Part shown: positions 18,520-27,425 of the stretch, piece by piece | Position numbering within the stretch: the stretch's first letter is position 1 | Layout: each line of letters begins with the position of its first letter | NCBI RefSeq assembly: GCF_005876985.1 | Contig: NZ_VAHD01000001.1 | Location: 1,116,001-1,180,000, forward strand | DNA from: Rhodoferax bucti | GTDB taxonomy: Bacteria; Pseudomonadota; Gammaproteobacteria; Burkholderiales; Burkholderiaceae_C | Reading direction: 5' to 3' | DNA: 64,000 bases | Position numbers and translations under genes: made by a program | The notes under the pieces: model-generated | Databases searched by the model: none | Told to the model about the DNA's origin: nothing | Seen by the model: the letters and a program-made list of their open reading frames with translations, nothing else

Positions 18520-18880
18520 GGGGCGGGTTCTCGGGTGGGCTATCGCCGCGATTCAGGGCGTAGAGGGTGAGTGCGCTCACCGCCATGCCGATCCAGGTGG
18601 ACAGCACCAGCACTACGGCAATGCGCCCGCCGTACTGGCTGAGCAGGTGCAAGTGCGTCATCACGCCCACCCCCACCGGAATGAACAGCAGCGAGAGGTG
18701 GTTGAGCAAAAAGCCTGCGCATTCGCTCACCGGCTCACGCACCACCTGCCAGCGCAGCGCGCCCAGCAAGAGCACCATGCCCACCACCGGGCCGGGAAAC
18801 GGCAGGTGCAAGGCACGCGCCAGCAGTTCGCCGGCGCTTTGAATCACCAGCAGCCATGCCAATCCGCGCAAACCTTGCAT
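18512..18880 (-). CDS. lrgA: LrgA/CidA-family membrane protein
   Basis: Small partner of LrgB, 122 residues with four predicted membrane helices. The family segment LPFPGPVVGMVLLL and the block LLNHLSLLFIPVGVGVM are clear. The start lies four bases after the glcD stop and the 3' end overlaps lrgB by eight bases, giving a tight glcD-lrgA-lrgB unit. Confidence 0.93.
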   Translation of the reverse strand: MQGLRGLAWLLVIQSAGELLARALHLPFPGPVVGMVLLLGALRWQVVREPVSECAGFLLNHLSLLFIPVGVGVMTHLHLLSQYGGRIAVVLVLSTWIGMAVSALTLYALNRGDSPPENPPHV

Positions 18881-18884
18881 GGGG

Positions 18885-20387
18885 CTAGAACCGGGGCAGG
18901 TCCGGGTGCTTGATCTTGCCGCCGCGCACCAGCTCTTTGCCGTATTCGGCGCAGCGGTGCAGGGTGGGAATCACCTTGCCGGGGTTGAGCAGACTTTTCG
19001 GGTCAAAGGCTTCCTTGAGGGCAAACATCTGCGCGTTTTCTTCCGCGCTGAACTGCACGCACATGCTGTTGAGCTTTTCCACGCCCACGCCGTGTTCGCC
19101 GGTCACCGTGCCGCCCATGGCCACGCTGGTTTCCAGAATGTCGGCACCAAACAGCTCGCAGCGGTGCAGCTGGTCGGGGTCGTTGGCATCAAACATGATG
19201 AGCGGGTGCAGATTGCCGTCGCCCGCGTGGAACACGTTGGCGCAGCGCAGCTGGTATTTTTTCTCCATCTCCGCAATCGCCAGCAGGATGTCGGCCAGCC
19301 GTGCGCGGGGAATGGTGCTGTCCATGCACATGTAGTCGGGGCTGATGCGGCCGCTGGCGGGGAAGGCGTTTTTGCGCCCGCTCCAGAAGCGCAGGCGCTC
19401 GGCCTCGCTGTTGCTCACCGCAATGCCGGTGGCGCCGGCGCCGCGTAGCACCTCGCTCATGCGGCCGATTTCTTCTTCCACCTCTTCGGGGGTGCCGTCG
19501 CTCTCGCACAGCAGAATGGCTTCGGCACTCAGGTCGTAGCCCGCGTGCACAAAGTCTTCCACCGCCGCGGTCATGGGCTTGTCCATCATCTCCAGCCCGG
19601 CGGGGATGATGCCAGCGGCAATCACCGCCGCCACCGCGTCGCCCGCTTTGCGCAGGTCGTCAAAGCTGGCCATGATGCAGCGGGCCAGCTGGGGCTTGGG
19701 CACCAGTTTCACGGTGACTTCGGTGGTCACGGCGAGCATGCCTTCGCTGCCGACCACCACACTCATCAGGTCGTAGCCGGGGGTGTCCAGCGCGTCGCCG
19801 CCAAACTCGATGGGCTCCCCCTCCATGGTGAAGCCGCGCACTTTGAGCACATTGGGCAGTGTGAGGCCGTATTTGAGGCAGTGCACGCCGCCCGAGTTCT
19901 CGGCCACGTTGCCGCCAATGGTGCAGGCAATCTGGCTGCTGGGGTCGGGGGCGTAGTACAGGCCATGGGGGGCCGCCGCTTCGCTGATGGCCAAGTTGCG
20001 CACGCCGCACTGCACCACCGCCGTGCGGCTGCGTGCGTCCACTTTCAGAATTTTGTTGAACTTGGCCAGCGACAAGGTCACCCCCAGCGCATGGGGCATG
20101 GCCCCACCCGAGAGCCCGGTGCCCGCACCGCGTGCCACCACCGGCACGTTCAGGCGGTGGCAGGCTTTGAGCACTGCGGCGACCTGGTCTTCGGTTTCCG
20201 GCAAGGCCACCAGCAGGGGGCGCTGGCGGTAGGCGGTCAGGCCGTCGCACTCGTAGGGTGTGGTGTCTTCAGTCTGGTACAGCAGCGCATGCTTGGGAAA
20301 ATAGGCCTCTAGCGCAGGCAGGATCTGCGCGAGCAGCTCTCTTTTTTGTAGCATTTCCTGGGCGGTAGGGGCAAGAGGGGCATTCAT
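18885..20387 (-). CDS. glcD: Glycolate oxidase FAD subunit GlcD-like
   Basis: FAD-linked oxidase of 500 residues, the GlcD length, oxidising glycolate (or D-lactate-type acids) to the 2-oxo acid. The PCMH FAD domain shows VARGAGTGLSGGAMP and IGGNVAENSGG. The C-terminal half has FHAGDGNLHPLIMFD and the GEHGVG motif near 420. The usual partners GlcE and GlcF are not next to it; lrgA and lrgB follow instead. A LysR-type gene lies upstream on the same strand, separated by a probable terminator. A D-lactate dehydrogenase role is the main alternative. Confidence 0.88.
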   Translation of the reverse strand: MNAPLAPTAQEMLQKRELLAQILPALEAYFPKHALLYQTEDTTPYECDGLTAYRQRPLLVALPETEDQVAAVLKACHRLNVPVVARGAGTGLSGGAMPHALGVTLSLAKFNKILKVDARSRTAVVQCGVRNLAISEAAAPHGLYYAPDPSSQIACTIGGNVAENSGGVHCLKYGLTLPNVLKVRGFTMEGEPIEFGGDALDTPGYDLMSVVVGSEGMLAVTTEVTVKLVPKPQLARCIMASFDDLRKAGDAVAAVIAAGIIPAGLEMMDKPMTAAVEDFVHAGYDLSAEAILLCESDGTPEEVEEEIGRMSEVLRGAGATGIAVSNSEAERLRFWSGRKNAFPASGRISPDYMCMDSTIPRARLADILLAIAEMEKKYQLRCANVFHAGDGNLHPLIMFDANDPDQLHRCELFGADILETSVAMGGTVTGEHGVGVEKLNSMCVQFSAEENAQMFALKEAFDPKSLLNPGKVIPTLHRCAEYGKELVRGGKIKHPDLPRF

Positions 20388-20470
20388 ACGGATTTCCGGG
20401 GACGGCTGCGGAGAGTCTCACTCTAAAAGAAAGCGGCGCTCCGCGGTGTGAAGAAACTTGCAGCTCCGCG

Positions 20471-20492
20471 TGAAAAGCGCTGGCCGCCAGCG
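20471..20492 (-). terminator. Probable rho-independent terminator after the LysR gene
   Basis: Perfect inverted repeat CGCTGGC-C-GCCAGCG at 20478-20492, followed on the minus strand by CTTTTC. It lies 18 bases after the LysR stop and before glcD. The one-base loop and short T run make it a weak terminator; an operator for glcD is an alternative. Confidence 0.45.
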
Positions 20493-20510
20493 GTGTAGGG
20501 CGGGCCTGGC

Positions 20511-21383
20511 TCAGGCCACGGCTTTTTTGAGCCACTCGGCAAAGGCGGCGACCTCCCAGCGGTCCATCGCGCCGGTGCGCCAGCACAGGTAGTGGGCGTG
20601 GGGGCTGGGGGCGTTGTGGTCGTACAGCCGCACCAGCGAGCCGTTCTCGAGCCAGTGGGCGGCGAGCTTGAGGCGCACCAGGCCGGCCCCCATGCCGGCG
20701 GCAGCGCCGTCGCACATGAGGCCGATGTCGTTGAACTGCGAGCCCTCCACCGGCTCCGGCCAGTCCAACCCGTTGGCGGCAAACCAGGTGCGCCAGGGCT
20801 CCAGCGGGCTGCGCAGCAGGGGCAGGTTGGCGAGGTCTTGTGGGGTTTCAAAGGGGCCATGCTCCCGCACAAAGGCGGGCGAGGCCAAGGGGGTGACCTC
20901 GTCTTTCATCAGCAGGGTGTGCTCCATGTCGGCATAGCGGCCGGCGCCAAAGCGCACCATCAGGTCGGCGTCCTCGGCCACTACGTCGAGCAGGGGGATG
21001 GAGACCTGCAGCGTCAGGTCGATCTCGGGGTAGGCGTCGGTGAATTGGCGCAGGCGCGGGATGAGGATGGAGCGCGAAAACGTGGGCGTGACCGCCAGCC
21101 GCAGCTTGCGCTTGCCCGGTGCCGCCGCCGCGCTGGGGAATTTTTGCAGGATGGTCAGCCCCTCGCGCACATGAGCCAGGTACTCGCTGCCCTCGGTGGT
21201 GAGCGAAAAGTCCGCCCGGCCGAACAGCTTGGTGCCGATGATTTGCTCCAGCTGCCGTACCCGGTGGCTGACCGCACTGGGCGTGACAAACAGCTCTTCG
21301 GCGGCCAGTGTGACCGAGCGCAGGCGCGCCAGGGCTTCAAAGGTCAACAGGCATTGGATGGGGGGAATGCGGGAGGCGCTCAT
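20511..21383 (-). CDS. LysR-family transcriptional regulator, GcvA-like
   Basis: 290 residues with an N-terminal winged HTH (about 6-65, AAEELFVTPSAVSHRVRQLE) and a substrate-binding domain. The opening PPIQCLLTFEALARL is typical of the GcvA/AmpR group. It is upstream of glcD-lrgAB on the same strand and divergent from psd by about 90 bases. Control of glcD by glycolate or glycine-type effectors is plausible but inferred. Confidence 0.88.
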   Translation of the reverse strand: MSASRIPPIQCLLTFEALARLRSVTLAAEELFVTPSAVSHRVRQLEQIIGTKLFGRADFSLTTEGSEYLAHVREGLTILQKFPSAAAAPGKRKLRLAVTPTFSRSILIPRLRQFTDAYPEIDLTLQVSIPLLDVVAEDADLMVRFGAGRYADMEHTLLMKDEVTPLASPAFVREHGPFETPQDLANLPLLRSPLEPWRTWFAANGLDWPEPVEGSQFNDIGLMCDGAAAGMGAGLVRLKLAAHWLENGSLVRLYDHNAPSPHAHYLCWRTGAMDRWEVAAFAEWLKKAVA

Positions 21384-21475
21384 GTCGCCATGATGCCATT
21401 ACCAAGGGAAAACAAGCAGTTTGCGCAAGGGGGGCGTCAGTAGAATGGCCCTCTTTTTCTCCCGGGAGACCCCCT

Positions 21476-22333
21476 GTGTCCGACGCCCTTGCTGTACTGC
21501 CGCAGTACCTTCTCCCCAAAAAAGCCCTGACCGCCTTTGCCGGTCTGGTTGCCGGTGCCCGTGGCGGCAAGGCCACTACCGCGCTGATCCGTTGGTTCAT
21601 CGGGAAGTACCGGGTCAACATGGCCGAGGCGGCCAACCCCGATCCTGCTGCCTACGCGACGTTCAACGAATTTTTCACCCGCGCGCTGAAAGACGGGGCC
21701 CGTCCGCTGGCAGCAGCGCCATTTGTGTGCCCGGTGGACGGCGCGATCAGCCAGTTCGGTGCCATCGACAAAGACCAAATCTTCCAGGCCAAAGGCCACC
21801 ACTACAGCAGCACAGCTCTGGTCGGGGGCGATGCGCAGCTGGCCGCCCAGTTTGACCACGGCACCTTTGCCACCATTTACCTCAGCCCGCGCGACTACCA
21901 CCGCATCCACATGCCTTGCGATGGCGAGCTGCGCCGCATGATTTATGTGCCGGGCGATCTGTTTTCGGTGAATCCCACTACCGCACGCGGTGTGCCGGGT
22001 TTGTTTGCCCGCAACGAGCGGGTGGTGTGCGTGTTCGATTCCCCGCATGGCGAGTTTGTGTTGACGCTGGTGGGTGCCACCGTGGTCGGCAGCATGGCCA
22101 CGGTCTGGCACGGTGTGGTGAACCCGCCGCGTTTGCCCCAGGTGACCGAGTGGCACTACGACGCCGGCAAGGTGGTGCTCAAGCAGGGGGATGAGATGGG
22201 CCGGTTCTTGCTTGGCTCTACGGTGGTCTTGCTGTTCCGCAAGAACACACTGGAGTTCAATTCTGCGTGGGCCCCCGCCAAACCCGTACAGCTCGGGGAA
22301 AGCATGGGTATTTCTGCAAGCACAAAGTGCTGA
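21476..22333 (+). CDS. psd: Phosphatidylserine decarboxylase proenzyme
   Basis: Makes phosphatidylethanolamine at the inner membrane. The 285-residue proenzyme carries the self-cleavage motif LGST with Gly247-Ser248; the serine becomes the pyruvoyl group of the small alpha chain. Other conserved blocks are FNEFFTRALK, PVDGAISQFG, YLSPRDYHRIHMP and VGATVVGSM. The start is a GTG behind GGGAGA. This is the long prokaryotic type, not the short type of about 200 residues. Confidence 0.96.
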   Translation: MSDALAVLPQYLLPKKALTAFAGLVAGARGGKATTALIRWFIGKYRVNMAEAANPDPAAYATFNEFFTRALKDGARPLAAAPFVCPVDGAISQFGAIDKDQIFQAKGHHYSSTALVGGDAQLAAQFDHGTFATIYLSPRDYHRIHMPCDGELRRMIYVPGDLFSVNPTTARGVPGLFARNERVVCVFDSPHGEFVLTLVGATVVGSMATVWHGVVNPPRLPQVTEWHYDAGKVVLKQGDEMGRFLLGSTVVLLFRKNTLEFNSAWAPAKPVQLGESMGISASTKC

Positions 22334-22376
22334 ATTTCAGTATCCTGAGTTCTTTGAAACCCCATAGAGGGAAAAC

Positions 22377-24041
22377 ATGAATACTGTTGTTACTGTGAAT
22401 GATTTGCCCGGTTTCGTCGTTGGAAGTCCGGAGTTCCAGGACGCCGCGCCCTACCAGCGCACCCGCATTGCCGCACTCGAGAACATGACGGTACGCACCA
22501 GCCTCTGGCTGGCCTTTGCCAGCGTATTGTTGGGGGCGGTGGTGATCGGGGTGCTGTCGCTGTTTCAAATGGGGCGGCTCAATGCCTCTACCCAAGACAT
22601 TTACGAGCACGAGTACGCTGCAGGCCAGGCGGCTGAAGAGACGCGGGGCCTGATCCTGCGGGCCAGCCGGGCACAAACCCAGCTGCTCACCGCCACCACC
22701 GCTGCCGAGCGCACCACCTTGGGCGCAGCCATTGAAACCAGTCTGGGCGATATCAGCAAGCGCCTGGAAACCATCAAAAGCCTCTCTAACTCGGAAGAAA
22801 CTGCGGCCACCAGCCAGCAACTGACCGAAGCCATGGGCAACTGGGCCAAGCGCCAGCGTGCCTACATTGCCTTGGTCAAAGAGCAGCCGCTGGACTTGAT
22901 GCAAATGAGCACCGATGTGCCGACCGAAGACGCCCGCTTGCTCAACGACACCCGCAAGCTAGAGAAGATTGTGGACACGCTGGTGGAGCAGCGCACCAAA
23001 TCCGCCGAGGCCACGATTGCGCAAGCCGGGCAGATTTACCGCTCTTCCCAAATGTGGGTGGTGGGCATCATGGTGGCCCTGCTGATCGTGTCGCTGGTCA
23101 TCAGTGCCTGGGTGGCGGGGCGCTTGTCGCGCCAGCTCGGCGGCGAGCCGGCCTATGCCAAATCGATTGCCAGCCGCATCGCCAGTGGCGATTTGTCCAT
23201 GCAGATTGAGCTGGGCCCCAAAGACAACGAAAGCTTGCTGTACTCGCTGCGCGATATGCAAATGAAGCTCTCAGACACCATGCGCGACATAGCAGACAGC
23301 TCCAAGCAGGTGGCCAATGCATCCCGCGAAATCTCCATGGGCAACCTGGACCTGTCGCAACGCACCGAACTGCAAAGCGCCTCGCTGGAAAAAACCACCA
23401 CCAACGTGGAGCAAATGGCGGCCCTCACCCGCCGCTATGCCGAAAGCGCCGCCGAGGCGGCCCAGCTCTCCGGCAACGCCAGCCGCTCTGCCCGCCAAGG
23501 CGGCGAAGTGGTGGCCGAGGTGGTGAGCACCATGGAGCGCATCAGCAAGAGCACCCAGGCCATCCACGGCAACATCAGTGTGATTGAGGGCATTGCCTTC
23601 CAGACCAACATCCTGGCGCTGAACGCCGCGGTAGAAGCCGCCCACGCGGGCGAGCAGGGCCGCGGCTTTGCGGTGGTGGCGAGCGAGGTGCGCTCCCTGG
23701 CCGAGCGCAGTGCCAAGGCGGCGCGCGAGATCAACGCGCTAATTGAAGAGTCCACCCGCCAGGTGCAGGAGGGCGCGGTGTTGGCCAACAAGGCCGGCCA
23801 GACCATCAGCGAAATGGCGCAGACCGTGCAGCAAACCAGCGCGGTCATGGAAGAAATTTCCGGTGCCTCCGCCCAGCAAAGCAACGGCATTGAGGAAATC
23901 AACCGCGCGGTTGCGCAGCTGGATGACAGCACCCAGCAAAACGCGGCCTTGGTGGAGGAGGCAGCTGCGGCAGCCCAATCGCTCGATGAGCAGGCCCAGT
24001 CACTCGACCAGTTGGTGGGGCGCTTTCACTTGCGCGGTTGA
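22377..24041 (+). CDS. Methyl-accepting chemotaxis protein (receptor 3)
   Basis: Chemoreceptor of 554 residues. A polar N-terminal tail of about 35 residues precedes TM1 (about 42-62). A four-helix-bundle-type periplasmic domain runs to TM2 (about 222-243), followed by HAMP and the signalling domain. The tip reads [23 protein letters not shown], with His where its paralogues have Arg. The hairpin is more diverged than in the other receptors of the window. The C-terminus lacks a CheR-binding pentapeptide. A strong terminator follows. Confidence 0.93.
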   Translation: MNTVVTVNDLPGFVVGSPEFQDAAPYQRTRIAALENMTVRTSLWLAFASVLLGAVVIGVLSLFQMGRLNASTQDIYEHEYAAGQAAEETRGLILRASRAQTQLLTATTAAERTTLGAAIETSLGDISKRLETIKSLSNSEETAATSQQLTEAMGNWAKRQRAYIALVKEQPLDLMQMSTDVPTEDARLLNDTRKLEKIVDTLVEQRTKSAEATIAQAGQIYRSSQMWVVGIMVALLIVSLVISAWVAGRLSRQLGGEPAYAKSIASRIASGDLSMQIELGPKDNESLLYSLRDMQMKLSDTMRDIADSSKQVANASREISMGNLDLSQRTELQSASLEKTTTNVEQMAALTRRYAESAAEAAQLSGNASRSARQGGEVVAEVVSTMERISKSTQAIHGNISVIEGIAFQTNILALNAAVEAAHAGEQGRGFAVVASEVRSLAERSAKAAREINALIEESTRQVQEGAVLANKAGQTISEMAQTVQQTSAVMEEISGASAQQSNGIEEINRAVAQLDDSTQQNAALVEEAAAAAQSLDEQAQSLDQLVGRFHLRG

Positions 24042-24060
24042 TTCACCGCGACGCGTCCAT

Positions 24061-24090
24061 AAAAAAAGGCGGCCACTGGCCGCCTTTTTT
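24061..24090. terminator. Bidirectional rho-independent terminator
   Basis: A-run, stem GGCGGCC, loop ACT, stem GGCCGCC, T-run. It lies between the convergent receptor 3 and purU and serves both. Confidence 0.9.
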
Positions 24091-24108
24091 GTATCTGCGT
24101 GCAGGGCT

Positions 24109-24957
24109 TCAGCGGAAGATCACGGTTTTGTGGCCGTTGAGCAGCACCCGGTGCTCGCTGTGCCATTTCACCGCGCGCGCCAAGACCTGGCTTTCGGTGT
24201 CGCGGCCGATGGTGGTCAGGTCTTCCACCGTGCGGCTGTGGTCTACGCGGGCCACGTCCTGCTCGATGATGGGGCCTTCGTCCAGGTCCGCAGTCACATA
24301 GTGGGCAGTGGCGCCAATCAGCTTCACGCCGCGGTCATGCGCCTGGTAGTAGGGCTTGGCGCCCTTGAAACTGGGCAAAAAGCTGTGGTGGATGTTGATG
24401 GCCCGGCCATTGAGCTGGCGGCACAAGTTGTCGCTCAGGATTTGCATGTAGCGGGCCAGCACCACCAGTTCGGCACCTTCGGCCTCGATGATTTCCAGCT
24501 GCTTGGCTTCGGCCTGCTCTTTGGTCGCCGCCGTCACTGGGATGTGGTGGAAGGGCACGTTGTAGCTCGCCGCCAGTTGGTAAAACTCGCGGTGGTTGGA
24601 CACAATGGCCCGGATGTCCAGGGGCAGCAGCCCGCTCTTCCAGCGGAACAGCAAATCGTTGAGGCAGTGGCCTTCCTTGCTGACCATGATGACGGTGCGC
24701 ATCGGCTGGGCCACGGTGTGCAGGCTCCACTGCAGTTGCAAGGGGCTGGCAAAGCTGCCGAGCTGGCTCTTCAGGTCGTCGTGGGTGAGCTGGCCGCAAC
24801 TGAACTGCACCCGCATGAAAAACAGGCCGGTATCGTGGTCGTTGTACTGGGCCGCTTCTTCAATATTGCCGCCGCGTTCCAGCAAAAAACCCGAAACAGC
24901 ATGGACAAGCCCCAAGCGGTCGGGGCAGGAAAACGTAAGAATGTAAGTCTGGCTCAT
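24109..24957 (-). CDS. purU: Formyltetrahydrofolate deformylase
   Basis: Hydrolyses 10-formyl-THF to formate and THF. The N-terminal ACT domain (about 5-80, FSCPDRLGLVHAVSGFL) is followed by a formyltransferase-like domain. The catalytic Asn and His lie in NIHHSFLPSF, and the Asp in HYVTADLDEGPII. Length 282 is standard. In E. coli, PurU is the main source of formate for PurT, and purT is also in this window. Confidence 0.95.
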   Translation of the reverse strand: MSQTYILTFSCPDRLGLVHAVSGFLLERGGNIEEAAQYNDHDTGLFFMRVQFSCGQLTHDDLKSQLGSFASPLQLQWSLHTVAQPMRTVIMVSKEGHCLNDLLFRWKSGLLPLDIRAIVSNHREFYQLAASYNVPFHHIPVTAATKEQAEAKQLEIIEAEGAELVVLARYMQILSDNLCRQLNGRAINIHHSFLPSFKGAKPYYQAHDRGVKLIGATAHYVTADLDEGPIIEQDVARVDHSRTVEDLTTIGRDTESQVLARAVKWHSEHRVLLNGHKTVIFR

Positions 24958-25019
24958 CCCCCGATTGTCGCAGTTCCGGCCATCGGTCCGCCGCCACGGG
25001 GCCTTGGCAGGCCGGGGGC

Positions 25020-26195
25020 TTAGTGCCGGAATTTGCCTTGCGTGGTCACGATGGACAGATCCACCAGGCTCATGCCGGTGTGGTGTTCGCGGGTGTAGAC
25101 CGCGGGCAAGCCGTTCATGTTGAACGGGCTGCCACCGTAAATGCCCTGCACCAGACGCTCGCGGGTGGGCTCGGGGCCCGCCAGCTGCAAGGCGTTCACG
25201 AGCGCCTTGGCCGTGATGTAGCCCTCCAGGCTGCCATACGAGAAATCGGTGCCCGGCTTGAACTTGGCAAACACGTCCTGGTATTCGCGCGTCATGGCCG
25301 TCTTGCGTTCCCAGGGGCTGGGCACGACTTGTGAAAACACCATGCCATGCGCCAGCGGCCCCAGATGCTTGGCCAACTGGGCGGAGCCGGAGTTGACCGC
25401 ATTGAAGGTGCTGCGCACCCCGATGCTTTTGGCCGCGCGGATGAGCTTTTCATACGCCCCGATGCCGCCGTGGTTGAACACCAGCTGGGCACCACTGTTC
25501 TTGAGCTGCTCTGCCAGCTGGGCGATCCGGGCATCGTCCGCATTCGACTTGAAGGGCAAATCGGCGACCAACTCCATGCCCAGCTCCTGGCACAGCAGCT
25601 TGACGTTGGCCAGGTGCGCAGCACCGTTGTCAGAGTCCGAGCGGAAGAAGGCGACCTTGCTGCCCCCGGTGCTCTTGCTGTACTGCAGCAAGGCACGGAA
25701 TTCATCGCGGTGCTCCGCACGCACCGGAAACACCATGGGCAGAAACGGCCGGCGCAGCCCGGGGGCTCCCGCAATCGGCCCGAAAAACGGTACCTTCTGC
25801 TCACTGGCTACTTTGGCGACTTCGGTGGACGGTCCGCCTTCCACTGAGCCAAAGAGAATGAACACCTTTTCTTTTTCGAGGAGTTGGGCGGCGTTGGCCG
25901 CCGCCTTGGCAGTGCTGTTGTCATCGTCCAGTGTTTTCAGGACGATCTGGCGGCCTAACACGCCACCTTTGGCATTGACAGTCTGCAGGTAGGCCTGGAT
26001 GCCGTCCTGCACATCATTGCCATATTCGTTTTTGCCGCCTTGCAGGGTAATGCTCTGGCCGATCAGCAGTTGCCGTGGGCTGACGCCCGGTTCTGCGTAG
26101 GCGAGGGAGGCGGTGCAGGCTGCCAGCGCCCCGAGCCAGCCGGAGAGGGTGCGCGCCCAAAACGCGCGACGGGGTGGGACGTGGGACAAAGGCAT
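25020..26195 (-). CDS. ABC-type branched-chain amino-acid-like substrate-binding protein
   Basis: Periplasmic binding protein of 391 residues in the Leu/Ile/Val family. A long signal peptide (about residues 1-35) ends near SLAYAEPG. The mature part begins LLIGQSITLQGG and contains KTLDDDNSTAKAAANA. It is about as long as the binding protein at 1724-2851 but clearly diverged from it. No transporter genes are nearby. The ligand is unknown. Confidence 0.85.
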   Translation of the reverse strand: MPLSHVPPRRAFWARTLSGWLGALAACTASLAYAEPGVSPRQLLIGQSITLQGGKNEYGNDVQDGIQAYLQTVNAKGGVLGRQIVLKTLDDDNSTAKAAANAAQLLEKEKVFILFGSVEGGPSTEVAKVASEQKVPFFGPIAGAPGLRRPFLPMVFPVRAEHRDEFRALLQYSKSTGGSKVAFFRSDSDNGAAHLANVKLLCQELGMELVADLPFKSNADDARIAQLAEQLKNSGAQLVFNHGGIGAYEKLIRAAKSIGVRSTFNAVNSGSAQLAKHLGPLAHGMVFSQVVPSPWERKTAMTREYQDVFAKFKPGTDFSYGSLEGYITAKALVNALQLAGPEPTRERLVQGIYGGSPFNMNGLPAVYTREHHTGMSLVDLSIVTTQGKFRH

Positions 26196-26258
26196 CAGGA
26201 AACTCCTTGCAAGATGGCCACAGCTTAGCCACCCAGCCTTATGCCAATTTGACAGCCC

Positions 26259-26561
26259 TCAGTGCACCGACACCGGCGTCTGTGCCAATTCGGCGTATTG
26301 CTCCAGGGTGTCTTCCACTTCTTCCTGGGTCGGGGTGTTCACCTGCCAGGCCATGATGTGCTGCTGGAAGAGTTCGGCCCAGGAGCCGTCCAGGTACACC
26401 TCTTTGTTGGAGCGTTTGTCCACGATTTCAAAGCCATGGCGTGCCAGCGTGGGAATGCCCAAGGGGTAGCGCTCGGTTTTTTCCGGTGCCTGGTCCTCGG
26501 CATCGCCATTGGCGAGCATGTGGGTGACGGAGAAAGAATCGGAGTCGTAGAGCGTTTGCAT
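26259..26561 (-). CDS. DUF3567 family protein
   Basis: Small acidic cytoplasmic protein of 100 residues. The pattern MQTLYDSDSFSVTHM near the start and HGFEIVDKRSNKEVYLDG in the middle match the DUF3567 family, which I know mainly from Burkholderiales. Function unknown. It stands alone between a binding-protein gene and the DUF3108 pair. Confidence 0.8.
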   Translation of the reverse strand: MQTLYDSDSFSVTHMLANGDAEDQAPEKTERYPLGIPTLARHGFEIVDKRSNKEVYLDGSWAELFQQHIMAWQVNTPTQEEVEDTLEQYAELAQTPVSVH

Positions 26562-26646
26562 AGGTGTATTCAGAGAGATGAACCGTACATGGATGCCATC
26601 TGCACCGATTCAAGAGTAGCAGCAAATGGCGTTCTCTGCGCGCGAC

Positions 26647-27420
26647 TCACGGGTTTGGGCCCACGGCCCGCAGCAAATCGAGAAAATCGCCATTGGATTC
26701 GGTAATCCGGATGCGTACGGGCAAAAACTGCTGGCTGGCCGCGTACCAGAGCTCCAGACGCTGCTTGCGCTCGGCGGTCGGCTCGTGGGTGAATTTGACC
26801 GCTTGCACGCTGCCGCCCGCCAGCTTGACGGCCTCTGGCTTGGAGGCCTTGAAGCTCCATTGCTCGGCATAGCGGTCGCCGATGGCCTGGAGGCTGATGG
26901 CGGGGCCCGTGTCTGCAACTGGCCGGCTTGTGCTGCTGCCGGCCAGCAGACTGGCGAGTTGCATAAATACGCTGAGCTGGTCCTGGGCGCCGCTTTGCAG
27001 CGCCGCATCCGGCGTGCCCTCGCTGAACACTACGCGGCCGGTGGTCCGTTGAAAACGGGCATTGATTTCTGATTGGCCGAGCCGCTTGCTGGTGAAAATG
27101 TCCGGCTCCAGCCCGCGCTCACCCAGCGCGCCTTGGCTGGTCCAGGCTTGCAGTGTGAGGCCGAATTTTCGGATCAGCAGTTGCGACTGGTAGCGCTTAC
27201 CGTCGTGTGCCCACACCAGCTCCGCGCTACCGGTGTAGGGGGAGCCGATCACACCCTCCACGTCGTAGGCAATGCGTACCGGCGCCGGGGCTTTGAACGG
27301 GAGGGCTGCGTCTGCTGCCGGGGCTTGCGCATGGGCGGCTGGGGGCAGCAGCAGGGCGGAGGAGAGCCCCAGCAAAAGGCACAGGCGGCGCGAGAGGGGG
27401 GCTGCGGATGTCAGGGGCAT
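26647..27420 (-). CDS. DUF3108 protein, second of a tandem pair
   Basis: 257 residues with a signal peptide (MPLTSAAPLSRRLCLLLG to AAHAQA), so periplasmic or envelope-attached. It shares the DUF3108 pattern with its upstream neighbour: Y-D-V-x-G near the start, W-x-H-D-G-x-x-Y-Q, then WTSQGALGERGL. A longer frame exists upstream, but ATG 27420 leaves five bases after the neighbour's stop and gives a clean signal sequence. Family function is unknown. Confidence 0.8.
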   Translation of the reverse strand: MPLTSAAPLSRRLCLLLGLSSALLLPPAAHAQAPAADAALPFKAPAPVRIAYDVEGVIGSPYTGSAELVWAHDGKRYQSQLLIRKFGLTLQAWTSQGALGERGLEPDIFTSKRLGQSEINARFQRTTGRVVFSEGTPDAALQSGAQDQLSVFMQLASLLAGSSTSRPVADTGPAISLQAIGDRYAEQWSFKASKPEAVKLAGGSVQAVKFTHEPTAERKQRLELWYAASQQFLPVRIRITESNGDFLDLLRAVGPNP

Positions 27421-27425
27421 GGCAA

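Noticed and set aside
17787..24117. Identical GGGCTTCAGCGGAA at 17793 and 24105
   Set aside because: Both are the reverse complement of a C-terminal Phe/Arg-stop context of lrgB and purU; no wider similarity.
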